Source: Litoribrevibacter albus
GTDB taxonomy: Bacteria > Pseudomonadota > Gammaproteobacteria > Pseudomonadales > Litoribrevibacteraceae
Assembly (NCBI RefSeq): GCF_030159995.1
Contig: NZ_BSNM01000014.1
Location: 445,802-485,095, forward strand
Reading direction: 5' to 3'
Length of the DNA: 39,294 bases
Both the position numbers and the translations under genes were made by a program. Positions 15,171 to 22,871 of the stretch are shown one piece after another. The notes below the pieces were generated by a model. It did not search any database and was not told where the DNA came from. It was given only the letters and a program-made list of their open reading frames with translations. Each line of letters begins with the position of its first letter. Position 1 is the first letter of the stretch.

Positions 15171-15778
15171 AAAACCTGCTGAACAATCTCTTGAACAACG
15201 GGAATCACAGACACCACCAGAAGTAACGACATGGTGTAATTAAACCATTTGCGGTGCGCATCGGATTTCAGCACTTTCTTGAGGATCGAACCAAACATCA
15301 GCCAGACACCCACACATGGGAAAGACACCACCAAGAAAGTCAACGCAATGGTTAAGTTCTGACTGTAGTAACTGGCACCCAAGGTTGTGAACGCAGCAAT
15401 CGCGCCGGTTGCTACCACCCAGGCTTTGGCATTAACCCATTGAAACAAAGCCCCCTTCATAAAGCCCAAAGGTTCGCCCTGCTCGTCTCCTTGAGAAATT
15501 TCACCGGAACGGGCAATCAACCAGGCAAGGTACAGCAAGTACGCGGTACCTAAGCATTTAATGAATAAGTGAAGAGAAGGAAAAAGCTCAAAAAGCTGGC
15601 CGAAACCAAGGCCCACTAGTAACAACATTAATGCAAAACCGACACAAATACCGGTTAGAAGAGGAACGCTTTTCTTAACACCAAAGTTAACCCCAGAGGT
15701 CATCACCATAATGTTATTAGGACCAGGCGTAACTGAGGAAGATATGGCGAAGAGTATCACCGCATACATGTAGTCCAT
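15167..15778 (-). CDS. LysE/RhtB family exporter
   Basis: A 203-residue membrane protein with six hydrophobic segments. The signature is SSSVTPGPNNIMVMTSGVNFG in the N-terminal region, together with CLGTAYLLYLAWLIARS and FQWVNAKAWVVATGAIAAF. Members of this family expel amino acids or related metabolites. The ATG at 15778 has AGGGA about 8 nt upstream, and that ribosome site lies inside the 3' arm of a long hairpin (15787-15844). The gene is tail-to-tail with the AraC regulator. The substrate is unknown. Confidence 0.92.
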   Translation of the reverse strand: MDYMYAVILFAISSSVTPGPNNIMVMTSGVNFGVKKSVPLLTGICVGFALMLLLVGLGFGQLFELFPSLHLFIKCLGTAYLLYLAWLIARSGEISQGDEQGEPLGFMKGALFQWVNAKAWVVATGAIAAFTTLGASYYSQNLTIALTFLVVSFPCVGVWLMFGSILKKVLKSDAHRKWFNYTMSLLLVVSVIPVVQEIVQQVF

Positions 15779-15786
15779 TTGAGCAT

Positions 15787-15844
15787 CCCTACTGTTGCCA
15801 ATTTAATTGAATTCGAACTCAATTAAATTGGGTCAACAGCAGGG
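15787..15844 (-). promoter_or_regulatory. Long hairpin in the leader of the LysE-family gene
   Basis: An inverted repeat with arms 15787-15810 and 15819-15844 around an 8-nt loop that itself contains TTCGAA. Of 24 pairs, 23 are Watson-Crick; there is one A-C mismatch and a 2-nt bulge. The foot of the hairpin, CCCT against AGGG, covers the Shine-Dalgarno of the exporter gene, whose ATG begins 9 nt beyond. It could hide the ribosome site in RNA or, as DNA, be a regulator's dyad. It has no T-tract, so it is not a standard terminator. Confidence 0.7.
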
Positions 15845-15878
15845 ATTTCAAGAGAAATAACTAACCATTTGATTAGTT

Positions 15879-16385
15879 TTAAAGCATTGCCTCTAATTCA
15901 CTCTCGCGTTCATTATCCTTATGCATGGTCTTCTTACCTGGGTAGCTGGTGTAGAAATCCATATGAGCCGCTTTCGAGAAAGTATCCTGTCGTTGCTCAT
16001 AGTCTTTGATCCACGCCAGCAACATACTCAGATTCGCATCCTGCGCTTCTTTCGATTCGTATTTGTGAGGTTCCCACGGTCTCTTCTTAGCATTCTCAAT
16101 GCAGAGTTCCACAGGCAGATTGAGATATATGATTTCTTCTGAAAGCGGCGCGGCTATCTCCATCAAGTCGATGTAACAACCTTCAATCACCCAACCATTA
16201 TTGGTCGCTGCAAACGCTTGAATGGCCGTTCCCGATTCTTCCAATGGAGCACGTTCAGGAGGGGAAGTTTGCATCCAGGCCAGCTCATCCAAATCCAGAT
16301 GAGATAAGTTGTGTTCGGCACACAACTCTTTCGCCAATGTACTCTTACCTGAGCCAGAATTACCAAAAATTATTATTTTTCTCAT
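15879..16385 (-). CDS. P-loop kinase/adenylate kinase-like ATPase
   Basis: A 168-residue single-domain P-loop NTPase. The Walker A motif GNSGSGKST is at residues 8-16, right after MRKIIIF. The strand LSHLDLDELAW with its DLD acidic pair resembles the substrate-binding edge of shikimate or adenylate kinase-like proteins, and GWVIEGCY and IIYLNLP follow as core strands. The C-terminal part is highly charged (KDNERESELEAML). GGAGAG lies about 7 nt before the ATG. Proteins of this type are often annotated 'adenylate kinase-like' or 'toxin-like kinase', and no substrate can be assigned here. It lies in the same direction as the exporter gene, separated by the long hairpin. Confidence 0.85.
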   Translation of the reverse strand: MRKIIIFGNSGSGKSTLAKELCAEHNLSHLDLDELAWMQTSPPERAPLEESGTAIQAFAATNNGWVIEGCYIDLMEIAAPLSEEIIYLNLPVELCIENAKKRPWEPHKYESKEAQDANLSMLLAWIKDYEQRQDTFSKAAHMDFYTSYPGKKTMHKDNERESELEAML

Positions 16386-16740
16386 GTAATCTCTCCATAA
16401 TACTAAAGGTTGTCATCCGTTCTCTGTGATGATCGTCAAAACCGAGCTCTTTAAGTCAGTTCAAAGCTAGAAGTTCCTGGCCATCCAATGATTCATCCTC
16501 AGCAATCATAAGAAGAAAACGCTCAGACAAATCCAAAAACCTGAGCAATGTTCTACATATAAACTTTAATCAATATGCAACTAGCATTGGCTGATTTCAC
16601 TGTCATTTGGGGTCATAAAAGCACGAGCTATTCTGCTTTGTCTTCCTTAGCCTAGCGTCCCTGTCAAACTACCCAGACAAATTAGCTTATTTTAATGAAT
16701 AGGTATTAGTGAATAGCGCTATAGCAGAGAGAGTGCATAC
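16386..16740. other. Gene-poor gap
   Basis: No complete gene seen. On the minus strand a 37-codon open stretch (16456-16569) reads LKFICRTLLRFLDLSERFLL and ends ELLALN-stop. It has no start and is too short to name, so it may be a remnant or chance. The rest presumably holds the promoter of the kinase-like gene; no clear terminator was found. Confidence 0.4.
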
Positions 16741-16995
16741 TTATCGCACCAGCCACTTATGAACACCTTCAGAAATTAGGATACCAACACAAGCAGCTAT
16801 CAGTGCGGCAATGACACCAAAAACGAAACTTGAGTATTCGAGTTGCACGAACAACCCTGCAACAACGCCAAACAGAACGGCCAGGGAATATTCAAGCCAG
16901 GGATGAATAGGAACATCCCGAAGATATCTATCTCGCCAAACTAAAAGAAGACTAATCATTAAATACGTACTTATCGCACCAATGGTCTCAATCAT
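16741..16995 (-). CDS. Small membrane protein coupled to the cation/proton antiporter
   Basis: An 84-residue protein with three hydrophobic segments (AISTYLMISLLLVW, YSLAVLFGVVAGLFVQL, SFVFGVIAALIAACVGILIS) and short charged loops (RDRYLRD). Its ATG lies inside the end of the antiporter gene: the two overlap by 8 nt, and GGTAAAG within that gene can serve as its ribosome site. Such tight coupling suggests that it accompanies the antiporter, perhaps as a small subunit, but I know of no family. It is the last gene of the unit. Confidence 0.7.
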   Translation of the reverse strand: MIETIGAISTYLMISLLLVWRDRYLRDVPIHPWLEYSLAVLFGVVAGLFVQLEYSSFVFGVIAALIAACVGILISEGVHKWLVR

Positions 16996-18208
16996 GTTGC
17001 TTTACCGACGACTGATACTTCCTTGCATTAATTAAAGAGAAACGAGTAATCACAGGTCCGAACAATTCAAAAATAACTGTGGTTCCCACTAATAAGGATA
17101 GAATCTCTGAGGAATATTCGGGATATTTTTCTGTAGCCATAAGCGCCAAGCCCAAGGCAACACCTGCTTGTGGCAATAAACACCACCCAATGTACTTCTT
17201 AACGACAGGATCAGCGCCACCAAGGTTAGCACCAATATAACCACCCATGATTAAGCCAAATGAACGAGCCAAAATATAAGCTCCGCCAATGAAGCCAATA
17301 GTATGGAGTTGAGTGATGTCAAACTGGAAGCCAGCCATCAAGAAGAAAATAATCAATAGCGGCGTACTGATGCCTTCAATGGCATGGAACGGACGTTGAT
17401 GGTGGGACGCAAAATTTGCCACCATTGCCCCTAACACGATGCTCGCAAGAAGATATGAAGAACCAGAGAGCTCGGCAATGCCTCCGGTCAGAAGCACAAA
17501 GCCCAAAGCTTCAATCAACAAGGGTTCCCCTTTAGACAAACGCCCCGTTAATTTTGCCATTGGCCAACCAATCACACAGCCGATCAGCACTGCCCCGCCG
17601 ATCTCCCAGAAAGAGTGAAGTAACTCGTCGTAGAAGTTTGACGTTCCACCCAGAAACTCAACGATAGAAATGCATAAAGCAAAGATCAGAATCCCAAAGA
17701 AATCATCAATGGCAACCACCCGCAGTAACACCTTTGGCAGATCACCCGAGACGTGGGTTTCTTTTACCACATCAATGGTCGCAGCAGGCGCACTGGCCGG
17801 TGCAATTCCAGCCAGAAGAATGGCTACAACAATAGGAACATCCAATAGATAGAGCACCGTAAAAACAACCAGTGCCGCCCCAAGTGATTCAGACACAGTA
17901 ATAGCCCAAACCACCTTGCCAGACTTCATCAAGGTTCTATATACGAACTGCTCTCCCAGTAAAAAACCGACCATGCACAAGGCAATTTGGCTCACAAACG
18001 GGAACCAGCTGTGCATGATTGGTGGAACAAGATCCAGGGCATTAGGGCTTGCCAGAGCCCCTGTTAACAACAGAATGGTGACTCTGGGAATACCCGTCCG
18101 TTTACCCAGTTCATGAGCAACTAAGCCAACCAAAAAGATCGCGCCAAGCGTGAACAGTATTACACCGCCCAAACTGATGTTATTAGAAAATTCCTGAATA
18201 TGATCCAT
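16988..18208 (-). CDS. CPA2-type monovalent cation:proton antiporter
   Basis: A 406-residue integral membrane protein with about 12-13 helices. The family core includes LVGLVAHELGKRTGIPRVTI, LLLTGALASPNALDLV, IALCMVGFLLGEQF, and SAPAATIDVVKETHVSGDL followed by VVAIDDFFGILIFAL, where the adjacent acidic pair (IDD) is the ion-binding site region of CPA antiporters. There is no C-terminal RCK/TrkA-N domain, so it is shorter than KefB/C. The predicted role is Na+ or K+/H+ exchange in the inner membrane for pH and ion balance. A small membrane gene overlaps its 3' end by 8 nt and is probably co-expressed. The ribosome site is weak. Confidence 0.9.
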   Translation of the reverse strand: MDHIQEFSNNISLGGVILFTLGAIFLVGLVAHELGKRTGIPRVTILLLTGALASPNALDLVPPIMHSWFPFVSQIALCMVGFLLGEQFVYRTLMKSGKVVWAITVSESLGAALVVFTVLYLLDVPIVVAILLAGIAPASAPAATIDVVKETHVSGDLPKVLLRVVAIDDFFGILIFALCISIVEFLGGTSNFYDELLHSFWEIGGAVLIGCVIGWPMAKLTGRLSKGEPLLIEALGFVLLTGGIAELSGSSYLLASIVLGAMVANFASHHQRPFHAIEGISTPLLIIFFLMAGFQFDITQLHTIGFIGGAYILARSFGLIMGGYIGANLGGADPVVKKYIGWCLLPQAGVALGLALMATEKYPEYSSEILSLLVGTTVIFELFGPVITRFSLINARKYQSSVKQHD

Positions 18209-18289
18209 AAGGTGACTACATATACCTTAACAACTACGTTTCACTTAATGATGATTTAGCATTGATCTATTAATTGATCTGTTAAACGG

Positions 18290-18847
18290 TTACTCAATTC
18301 CAGAGCGTTCAAGAATCTCGGTATCAAAGCCATCAATACTCTTTTGATTCTTCTTAACCCAATACTGCTCTATTCCATCTTTGCCCTGACGCTCAGACCA
18401 CTTGGTTAACTCATCCCTATCCCCCTGATAATCGAAATACGGCACAGCCATTCCGCAAGACGCTTGAACAAGGTTGATATCCAATACAAAGATCTGGCGA
18501 TTCGCATCACTCTGAGGAAAGAGTTTTGAATAGTCTTCCCATTCGCTGTTTCCCCGATGCAACACGCTTGCAGAACCATAAGTTCTAAGAATTAACGGGC
18601 TTCCCTCAAAGGCGCAAAACATAAGAGTCATTCGAGGATTCTGTAACACATGGGAAGCGGATTCATTGCCACTGCCAGTTAAATTCAACCACGCAATTTT
18701 CTTAGAGTTAATGACTCTGAGAGAGTCACCGCCTTTAGGCGATAAGTTGACGGAGCCTGTTTCTGCTGCCGTCCCGACGAAATAGATTTTTTGCTCTTTT
18801 ATAAAGTCGATGTGCTTATCCGAAAGCACTTCATATTGTGTTCCCAT
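18290..18847 (-). CDS. Pyridoxamine 5'-phosphate oxidase-family protein
   Basis: A 185-residue FMN-binding split-barrel protein. It begins HIDFIKEQKIYFVGTAAETG and continues with SPKGGDSLRVINSKKIAWLNLTGSGNES, matching the flavin-binding barrel, then LQNPRMTLMFCAFEGSPLILRTYG. The C-terminal half is shared by proteins of the group that include PNPOx-like and F420-like enzymes. Its true substrate is unknown: proteins annotated this way often are not PNP oxidases. It is preceded by GGACTGGTGCA before the ATG, a moderate ribosome site. It lies between the antiporter and a lipoprotein gene, all on the minus strand. Confidence 0.82.
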   Translation of the reverse strand: MGTQYEVLSDKHIDFIKEQKIYFVGTAAETGSVNLSPKGGDSLRVINSKKIAWLNLTGSGNESASHVLQNPRMTLMFCAFEGSPLILRTYGSASVLHRGNSEWEDYSKLFPQSDANRQIFVLDINLVQASCGMAVPYFDYQGDRDELTKWSERQGKDGIEQYWVKKNQKSIDGFDTEILERSGIE

Positions 18848-18891
18848 TGCACCAGTCCTTTTTATGCCGAGTTAAGCAAACAAAATAGCGA

Positions 18892-19623
18892 TTAAAGCTC
18901 ATTAAAGAAGGTAGAGATAGAAGTACCCAAGGTTTCAAGACATTGAGTTGACGCATCAACCTCAGCTCGTTTTCTTGTCTCTGAGATATCAGTATCTTTA
19001 TCAGATAGCTCGATTAGAAGCTTCTTAGTCACCACATCCGTAAAAGGAAATATGCCTGTTTTAGTATCCAGCACAGCCGCCTCACATGTAGAGAACGCTT
19101 TGACCTGATCTTTACTAAACAAACGATACTCTTGAAAAATATCACTGTGAATATTGTAGATAACAAGCAGATGAGCCTGCATTCTGACCGCTGCTTCTCT
19201 CATCTGAGAAAGATTTAATTTTTCACTGGCGATGAAAGAAGGCAGTGCTACAACATTGTTTACTTGTTTGGCTGATAACAAGTTTTTAGTTAGCACATCC
19301 ACGTACTGTTGCTGTAAATCGAAATAGCCTTCTGACCGCCAATAATTATAGCCGTAGTATCTGACTCCAAGGCTGGATGACCGAAGTTTGAGTAATGCCG
19401 CCCTCGCGTTTAAAGGTATTTCGAGTTTACCGTTTAAAATGGTATCCGCCGCTTCATTAGAAATATTCGCGCTGTCATTTTCAAACAGAGACGCTTTGAT
19501 GGTTTCTCGTTCTTGATAGGCAGGCTCCGCGTAATAGTTTGGTTGTGAAACATCACGGCGAGCAACGGGTACAGCACAACCGGTTAAATAGCTAACAATG
19601 ATTAAAGAAATAAAAATCCTCAA
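18892..19623 (-). CDS. Hypothetical outer-membrane-type lipoprotein
   Basis: A 243-residue lipoprotein. A signal peptide (MRIFISLIIVSYLTGC) ends in a lipobox with Cys at residue 16, so the mature protein is lipid-anchored. The start is TTG at 19623, because AAGGAG sits 6 nt upstream; a TTG six codons earlier has no such site. The next residues, AVPVARRDVSQPNY, do not begin with Asp, so Lol sorting to the outer membrane is likely. The mature part is mixed alpha/beta and has two Cys (STCEAAV and TQCLET) that could form a disulfide. I do not recognise the family, and the function is unknown. It stands alone on the minus strand. Confidence 0.75.
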   Translation of the reverse strand: MRIFISLIIVSYLTGCAVPVARRDVSQPNYYAEPAYQERETIKASLFENDSANISNEAADTILNGKLEIPLNARAALLKLRSSSLGVRYYGYNYWRSEGYFDLQQQYVDVLTKNLLSAKQVNNVVALPSFIASEKLNLSQMREAAVRMQAHLLVIYNIHSDIFQEYRLFSKDQVKAFSTCEAAVLDTKTGIFPFTDVVTKKLLIELSDKDTDISETRKRAEVDASTQCLETLGTSISTFFNEL

Positions 19624-19706
19624 GACAAACTCCTTTTCCAACAGATAATGTTTAAGACAATCAACAACTAAAGGTTACCGACAGTGACGATGACCGGCAA
19701 CAAATC

Positions 19707-20096
19707 CTATACCTCAACTTTGTACCCCAAAACCAGTTCATCACCCGGTAGCCCTCGAATTCCCCAGTTCTCTTTAGGGGTTTCAAATAGGGTTATTTCT
19801 AGATCCTGATGGCTGATTCCGGTGGCGTCGTTTATGTTTTTGAACAGCTCTCTAATCAAAGATTTCTTGGCATCCGTTGAACGCCCTTCAAACATAGAAA
19901 TCTCAATGATCAGATAGTGCTCGGATCGATCATCCGGATAGATAAAAGAGTCTGTATCAAGGGAGATAAAGCGATGAAATTTCTTTTCTTTGGGATAATC
20001 GAGCGAAGACATTACAGCGCTATGAATGGCGTTAGAGATCGCCTCACGGTTTTGCTCAAGGTTAGCCTGTAATCCATATATTTTGATCTGAGCCAT
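19707..20096 (-). CDS. Tautomerase-superfamily protein lacking the N-terminal proline
   Basis: About 129 residues, resembling the Tautomerase_2 group: IKIYGLQANLEQNREAISNA, then FHRFISLDTDSF, DDRSEHYLIIEISMFEGRST and NWGIRGLPGDELVLGYKVEV. The superfamily normally uses Pro-1 exposed by Met removal as catalytic base, but here the residues after the initiator are Ala-Gln. ATG at 20096 gives MAQIKIYG, matching similar proteins; ATG at 20105 (AGGA 3 nt upstream) would add MDC and likewise give no Pro. Activity as a tautomerase is therefore doubtful. It precedes the lipoprotein gene on the same strand. Function unknown. Confidence 0.8.
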   Translation of the reverse strand: MAQIKIYGLQANLEQNREAISNAIHSAVMSSLDYPKEKKFHRFISLDTDSFIYPDDRSEHYLIIEISMFEGRSTDAKKSLIRELFKNINDATGISHQDLEITLFETPKENWGIRGLPGDELVLGYKVEV

Positions 20097-20195
20097 ACAA
20101 TCCATTGTTCCTAATAGTTTTTATAGCTAGTCCACCATACCAGCCTGTACTCTCTCTTCCTATATCTCAGACTGAAAATTGTCATTCATACATAT

Positions 20196-20230
20196 AAAAA
20201 AATCCGGAGCCAAAACCTTAGCACCGGATT
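20196..20230 (-). terminator. Rho-independent terminator after the lipase-like gene
   Basis: On the minus strand AATCCGG (pair of 20224-20230) and CCGGATT (pair of 20201-20207) form a stem around a loop of about 16 nt, followed by seven T. It lies about 55 nt beyond the stop of the lipase-like gene and matches the expected end of that operon. Confidence 0.8.
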
Positions 20231-20283
20231 CTTCAACACGTTAATTCATTGTGCAATCAACGCATTAATTCATCAATCATCCA

Positions 20284-21561
20284 TTACTCTAGCGAAGCAT
20301 CCAGAACTTGCGCCATGCTCTTGCTCGATGCGTTTTGAATGTAAATGTACTTGTTCAGGAAGATATCCCAGTAATTTACTTTCTCAAAGTCGATATCCAG
20401 GTCATCCACAAAATTACCGTTATCTGCCAGCGGCGTCATGTAGTTACCAGTGTCATCCCACTGATGACCATTGTGGCGAAGGCTTTCGCTTTGAATGAAT
20501 GGATAATGGTGGTTGTAATAAGAAGACGGCGCATCTGCAAACCAGGTAGTTTCGCCATCAATTTTTCTGTTCCAAACACATGAGTCATAGCTTTGAGGCT
20601 CAGATGAACCACACGAACTATGTAGAGGCACTACACTGTCGTCGTGACCTTTGATAAACAGATGAGTGATAAAGCCATACGGTTCATCACCTGCAGACGC
20701 AACTCGTAAATGAGGTATACCATCAGGGTTGCCCAAACCAGTGTTTCGAGCCTGATCAGGCTGCAAGTTATAAAGCACACCGGATTGGAAATGCTTCCCT
20801 GGCGCAAAGTATTCAACATCTTCTGTTCCCAGGAAGAAGTTAATCCAGCCATTAGCGTCATCCACTTCGTCTTGTTTTTCAGAAGAAAGCACAGTGTTTG
20901 ATGCCAAATCATCCAGGAAGTTTGCCAAGTGATATAGCAAGCCCGCACCTTCAGTACCGCCTCGTGCACCCGCCAAATCCACATACGCTGTTACATCAAA
21001 TGCACTTCTAGTGTTTGCATCCAACAATGAGTATTTGTTTTCTTCAACGTACTGCATCACCAGATCACCCGTTGAATGGGTAATCACCAAGCAGCCGTTG
21101 GTGCGAGAACAAAACGTTGGATCTTCTGCAAACAAATCCGAGATTTGTTGAGCGATGGTTGCCCCAATGCCTTCACCGTTAGCTTCTTCCAAGCGATAGG
21201 TTGAATCGAAATGCAAGATTTTTGCATTGTCATCGGAGTAATAAACCGCTTCTTTCGACGTGTCGTAGATATTGAAGGTATCTCCGTTCGCGTCCTTCAG
21301 CATAGGTAGGTTTTGGTCAAGCAACGTAATGCCCGTTGGATTACCTACGCTCACAGCTCCATTGCCATTATTGTAAAGATCAAAGCGATTCCAGTAGTTA
21401 TAGCCAAAGCGTTTACCATCATCTTCTGTGCGTGAGACAAACACGTGTTGTAACTGGAAGCCCTGAACCAGAATGATATTTTTACCAGCTAACTGATTAG
21501 CTGAGGCATGAGTTGCACCTGCCATCAAGGCAGACAGAGCAAGTGATTTCCAAAGTTTCAC
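20284..21561 (-). CDS. Secreted alpha/beta-hydrolase, lipase-like, with THSTG nucleophile motif
   Basis: A 425-residue exported protein whose signal peptide ends in THASA. Then GKNIILVQGFQLQHV resembles the oxyanion-strand start of lipases. The nucleophile elbow is LVITHSTGD (about residues 157-165): Thr replaces the first Gly of the usual G-x-S-x-G. A likely acid is Asp in KGHDDSVVPLHSSCG, and a likely His is in ESLRHNGHQW. Four Cys in pairs (FCSRTNGC; SSCGSS with DSCVW) suggest periplasmic or extracellular disulfides. The start is GTG at 21561 with AGGAG 7 nt upstream. It follows a membrane-anchored protein gene (21615-22745), and a terminator stands after it. Lipase/esterase activity is inferred. 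Confidence 0.8.
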   Translation of the reverse strand: MKLWKSLALSALMAGATHASANQLAGKNIILVQGFQLQHVFVSRTEDDGKRFGYNYWNRFDLYNNGNGAVSVGNPTGITLLDQNLPMLKDANGDTFNIYDTSKEAVYYSDDNAKILHFDSTYRLEEANGEGIGATIAQQISDLFAEDPTFCSRTNGCLVITHSTGDLVMQYVEENKYSLLDANTRSAFDVTAYVDLAGARGGTEGAGLLYHLANFLDDLASNTVLSSEKQDEVDDANGWINFFLGTEDVEYFAPGKHFQSGVLYNLQPDQARNTGLGNPDGIPHLRVASAGDEPYGFITHLFIKGHDDSVVPLHSSCGSSEPQSYDSCVWNRKIDGETTWFADAPSSYYNHHYPFIQSESLRHNGHQWDDTGNYMTPLADNGNFVDDLDIDFEKVNYWDIFLNKYIYIQNASSKSMAQVLDASLE

Positions 21562-21614
21562 GATATTCTCCTGTTTCTTTTTTGCTTATTTTTATCGTTT
21601 AGAACAAGAACTGC

Positions 21615-22745
21615 TTACGACCCTAATCGTCGTAACTCGTTAGCGATGCGTTGAGCCTTTTCATTAACGTAAGGCTTATCGAGGTATTCAGAAAAGTTGT
21701 AGCCTTCAACGTCATAGGCGTCTTGGTCAACTCTTCCAAATTCGGTGATGAAATCCGGTTTTGAAGGCAGTCGTTGCAGTGAAATATCCTTCAGTTCATA
21801 AGGGCCTTCAGAACCAGCTTCCTTGAGTGCCGCGATGTGCGCTTTCAGTATCAGCACACCACTACGCCCATTAACTTGTTCTTCTGCTCTTAAATTCACC
21901 AAAGGCCGACCGGTTTCGGACTCATATAAATTGGCTCTCAAACGGTGATAGCCAGGCTTTTCCGTAGAGATATAAACAGGAATGTGCAGGTATTCATCGT
22001 GTATTTCAGAAGGCGCTACCTGCTCAACTTGTGCAACGGTTGCAAGGTACTCAATACTGGTACCTCTTTGATAAGTCTCACCCAAAAATTGAAACTCTGT
22101 ATCAATAGTTAATTCACGCTTCCATTCCACATCGTCAAATCTCAGTTCACTGAAATCCAACTGGTACTGATGTGCGCCATCTTCTTTCGCAATCACTGTG
22201 GCGTGTGCCAACGTTTCTCCATTACTAACTAAGCGAGCTGAAACCGCACTGTTTTCGTCCTCGGATAGCCCAGAAATCTCAGCGTCTACAACCAAATGAT
22301 CGCCGTAGAAAAAGCGAAGCTGATTAGGTTTGATCGACAAAGTTGGGCTGTTCGGGTCTGTCAGTTTGGCAGGTAATTCATTCGCAATTGGGATATCCGG
22401 GAGATACTTACTGGCTAATTCGTCAGGATTAATCGGTGTAGAGAAACTTGGGTACTGAGCTTGTGCATCATACGCTTCGCTTATTTTTTGCAGCTTCATT
22501 TTCATTTCATCATCAAACTTGAAGCCTTCTTCCGTTTTTTCAACACCAGGCAACAGCTGAGGAGACGTTGTTTGAGCACTGGCAGTTTCCTGCAATTGCT
22601 TAGGTTGAGTTTGTTCTACAAGAACCTCTTCAGCCAAGGGCACGGTGTGATTTTCATTAATGACAAATGAACTGATAATTCCTATGCCACAAATACCCAG
22701 CACAGAAATCGCGCCTAACTTAATCGGATTAAGCGAATTACTCAT
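21615..22745 (-). CDS. Membrane-anchored periplasmic protein upstream of the lipase-like gene
   Basis: A 376-residue protein. One N-terminal helix (KLGAISVLGICGIGIISSFV) anchors it, and the rest is periplasmic. Residues from about 75 are charged and helical (DDEMKMKLQKISEAYDAQAQ), followed by a beta-rich region of about 200 residues (LSIKPNQLRFFYGDHLVVDA and IPVYISTEKPGYHRLRANLY). A lipase-specific foldase (Lif) has the same topology, but its signature RxxFDY(F/C)LSALGE is not visible. The ATG at 22745 has AAGGT 6 nt upstream; the longer frame to 22811 lacks one. It precedes the lipase-like gene by 53 nt in the same direction, so a chaperone or partner role is plausible but unproven. Confidence 0.7.
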   Translation of the reverse strand: MSNSLNPIKLGAISVLGICGIGIISSFVINENHTVPLAEEVLVEQTQPKQLQETASAQTTSPQLLPGVEKTEEGFKFDDEMKMKLQKISEAYDAQAQYPSFSTPINPDELASKYLPDIPIANELPAKLTDPNSPTLSIKPNQLRFFYGDHLVVDAEISGLSEDENSAVSARLVSNGETLAHATVIAKEDGAHQYQLDFSELRFDDVEWKRELTIDTEFQFLGETYQRGTSIEYLATVAQVEQVAPSEIHDEYLHIPVYISTEKPGYHRLRANLYESETGRPLVNLRAEEQVNGRSGVLILKAHIAALKEAGSEGPYELKDISLQRLPSKPDFITEFGRVDQDAYDVEGYNFSEYLDKPYVNEKAQRIANELRRLGS

Positions 22746-22871
22746 GAGCGACCTTTTTATTGTTATTTTTATAAAAGAATAAGTGATCTGAGAGATGGGT
22801 CTACTCCCCAAATGGGGGAGGTAAGTTGTTCAAGCAAGGAAAACGAGGAAGATAAGAAAACAAAAAAGCTA

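Noticed and set aside
16456-16569. Thirty-seven-codon open stretch in the gap upstream of the antiporter unit
   Set aside because: Too short, no start codon, and no motif; kept only as a note in the gap entry.
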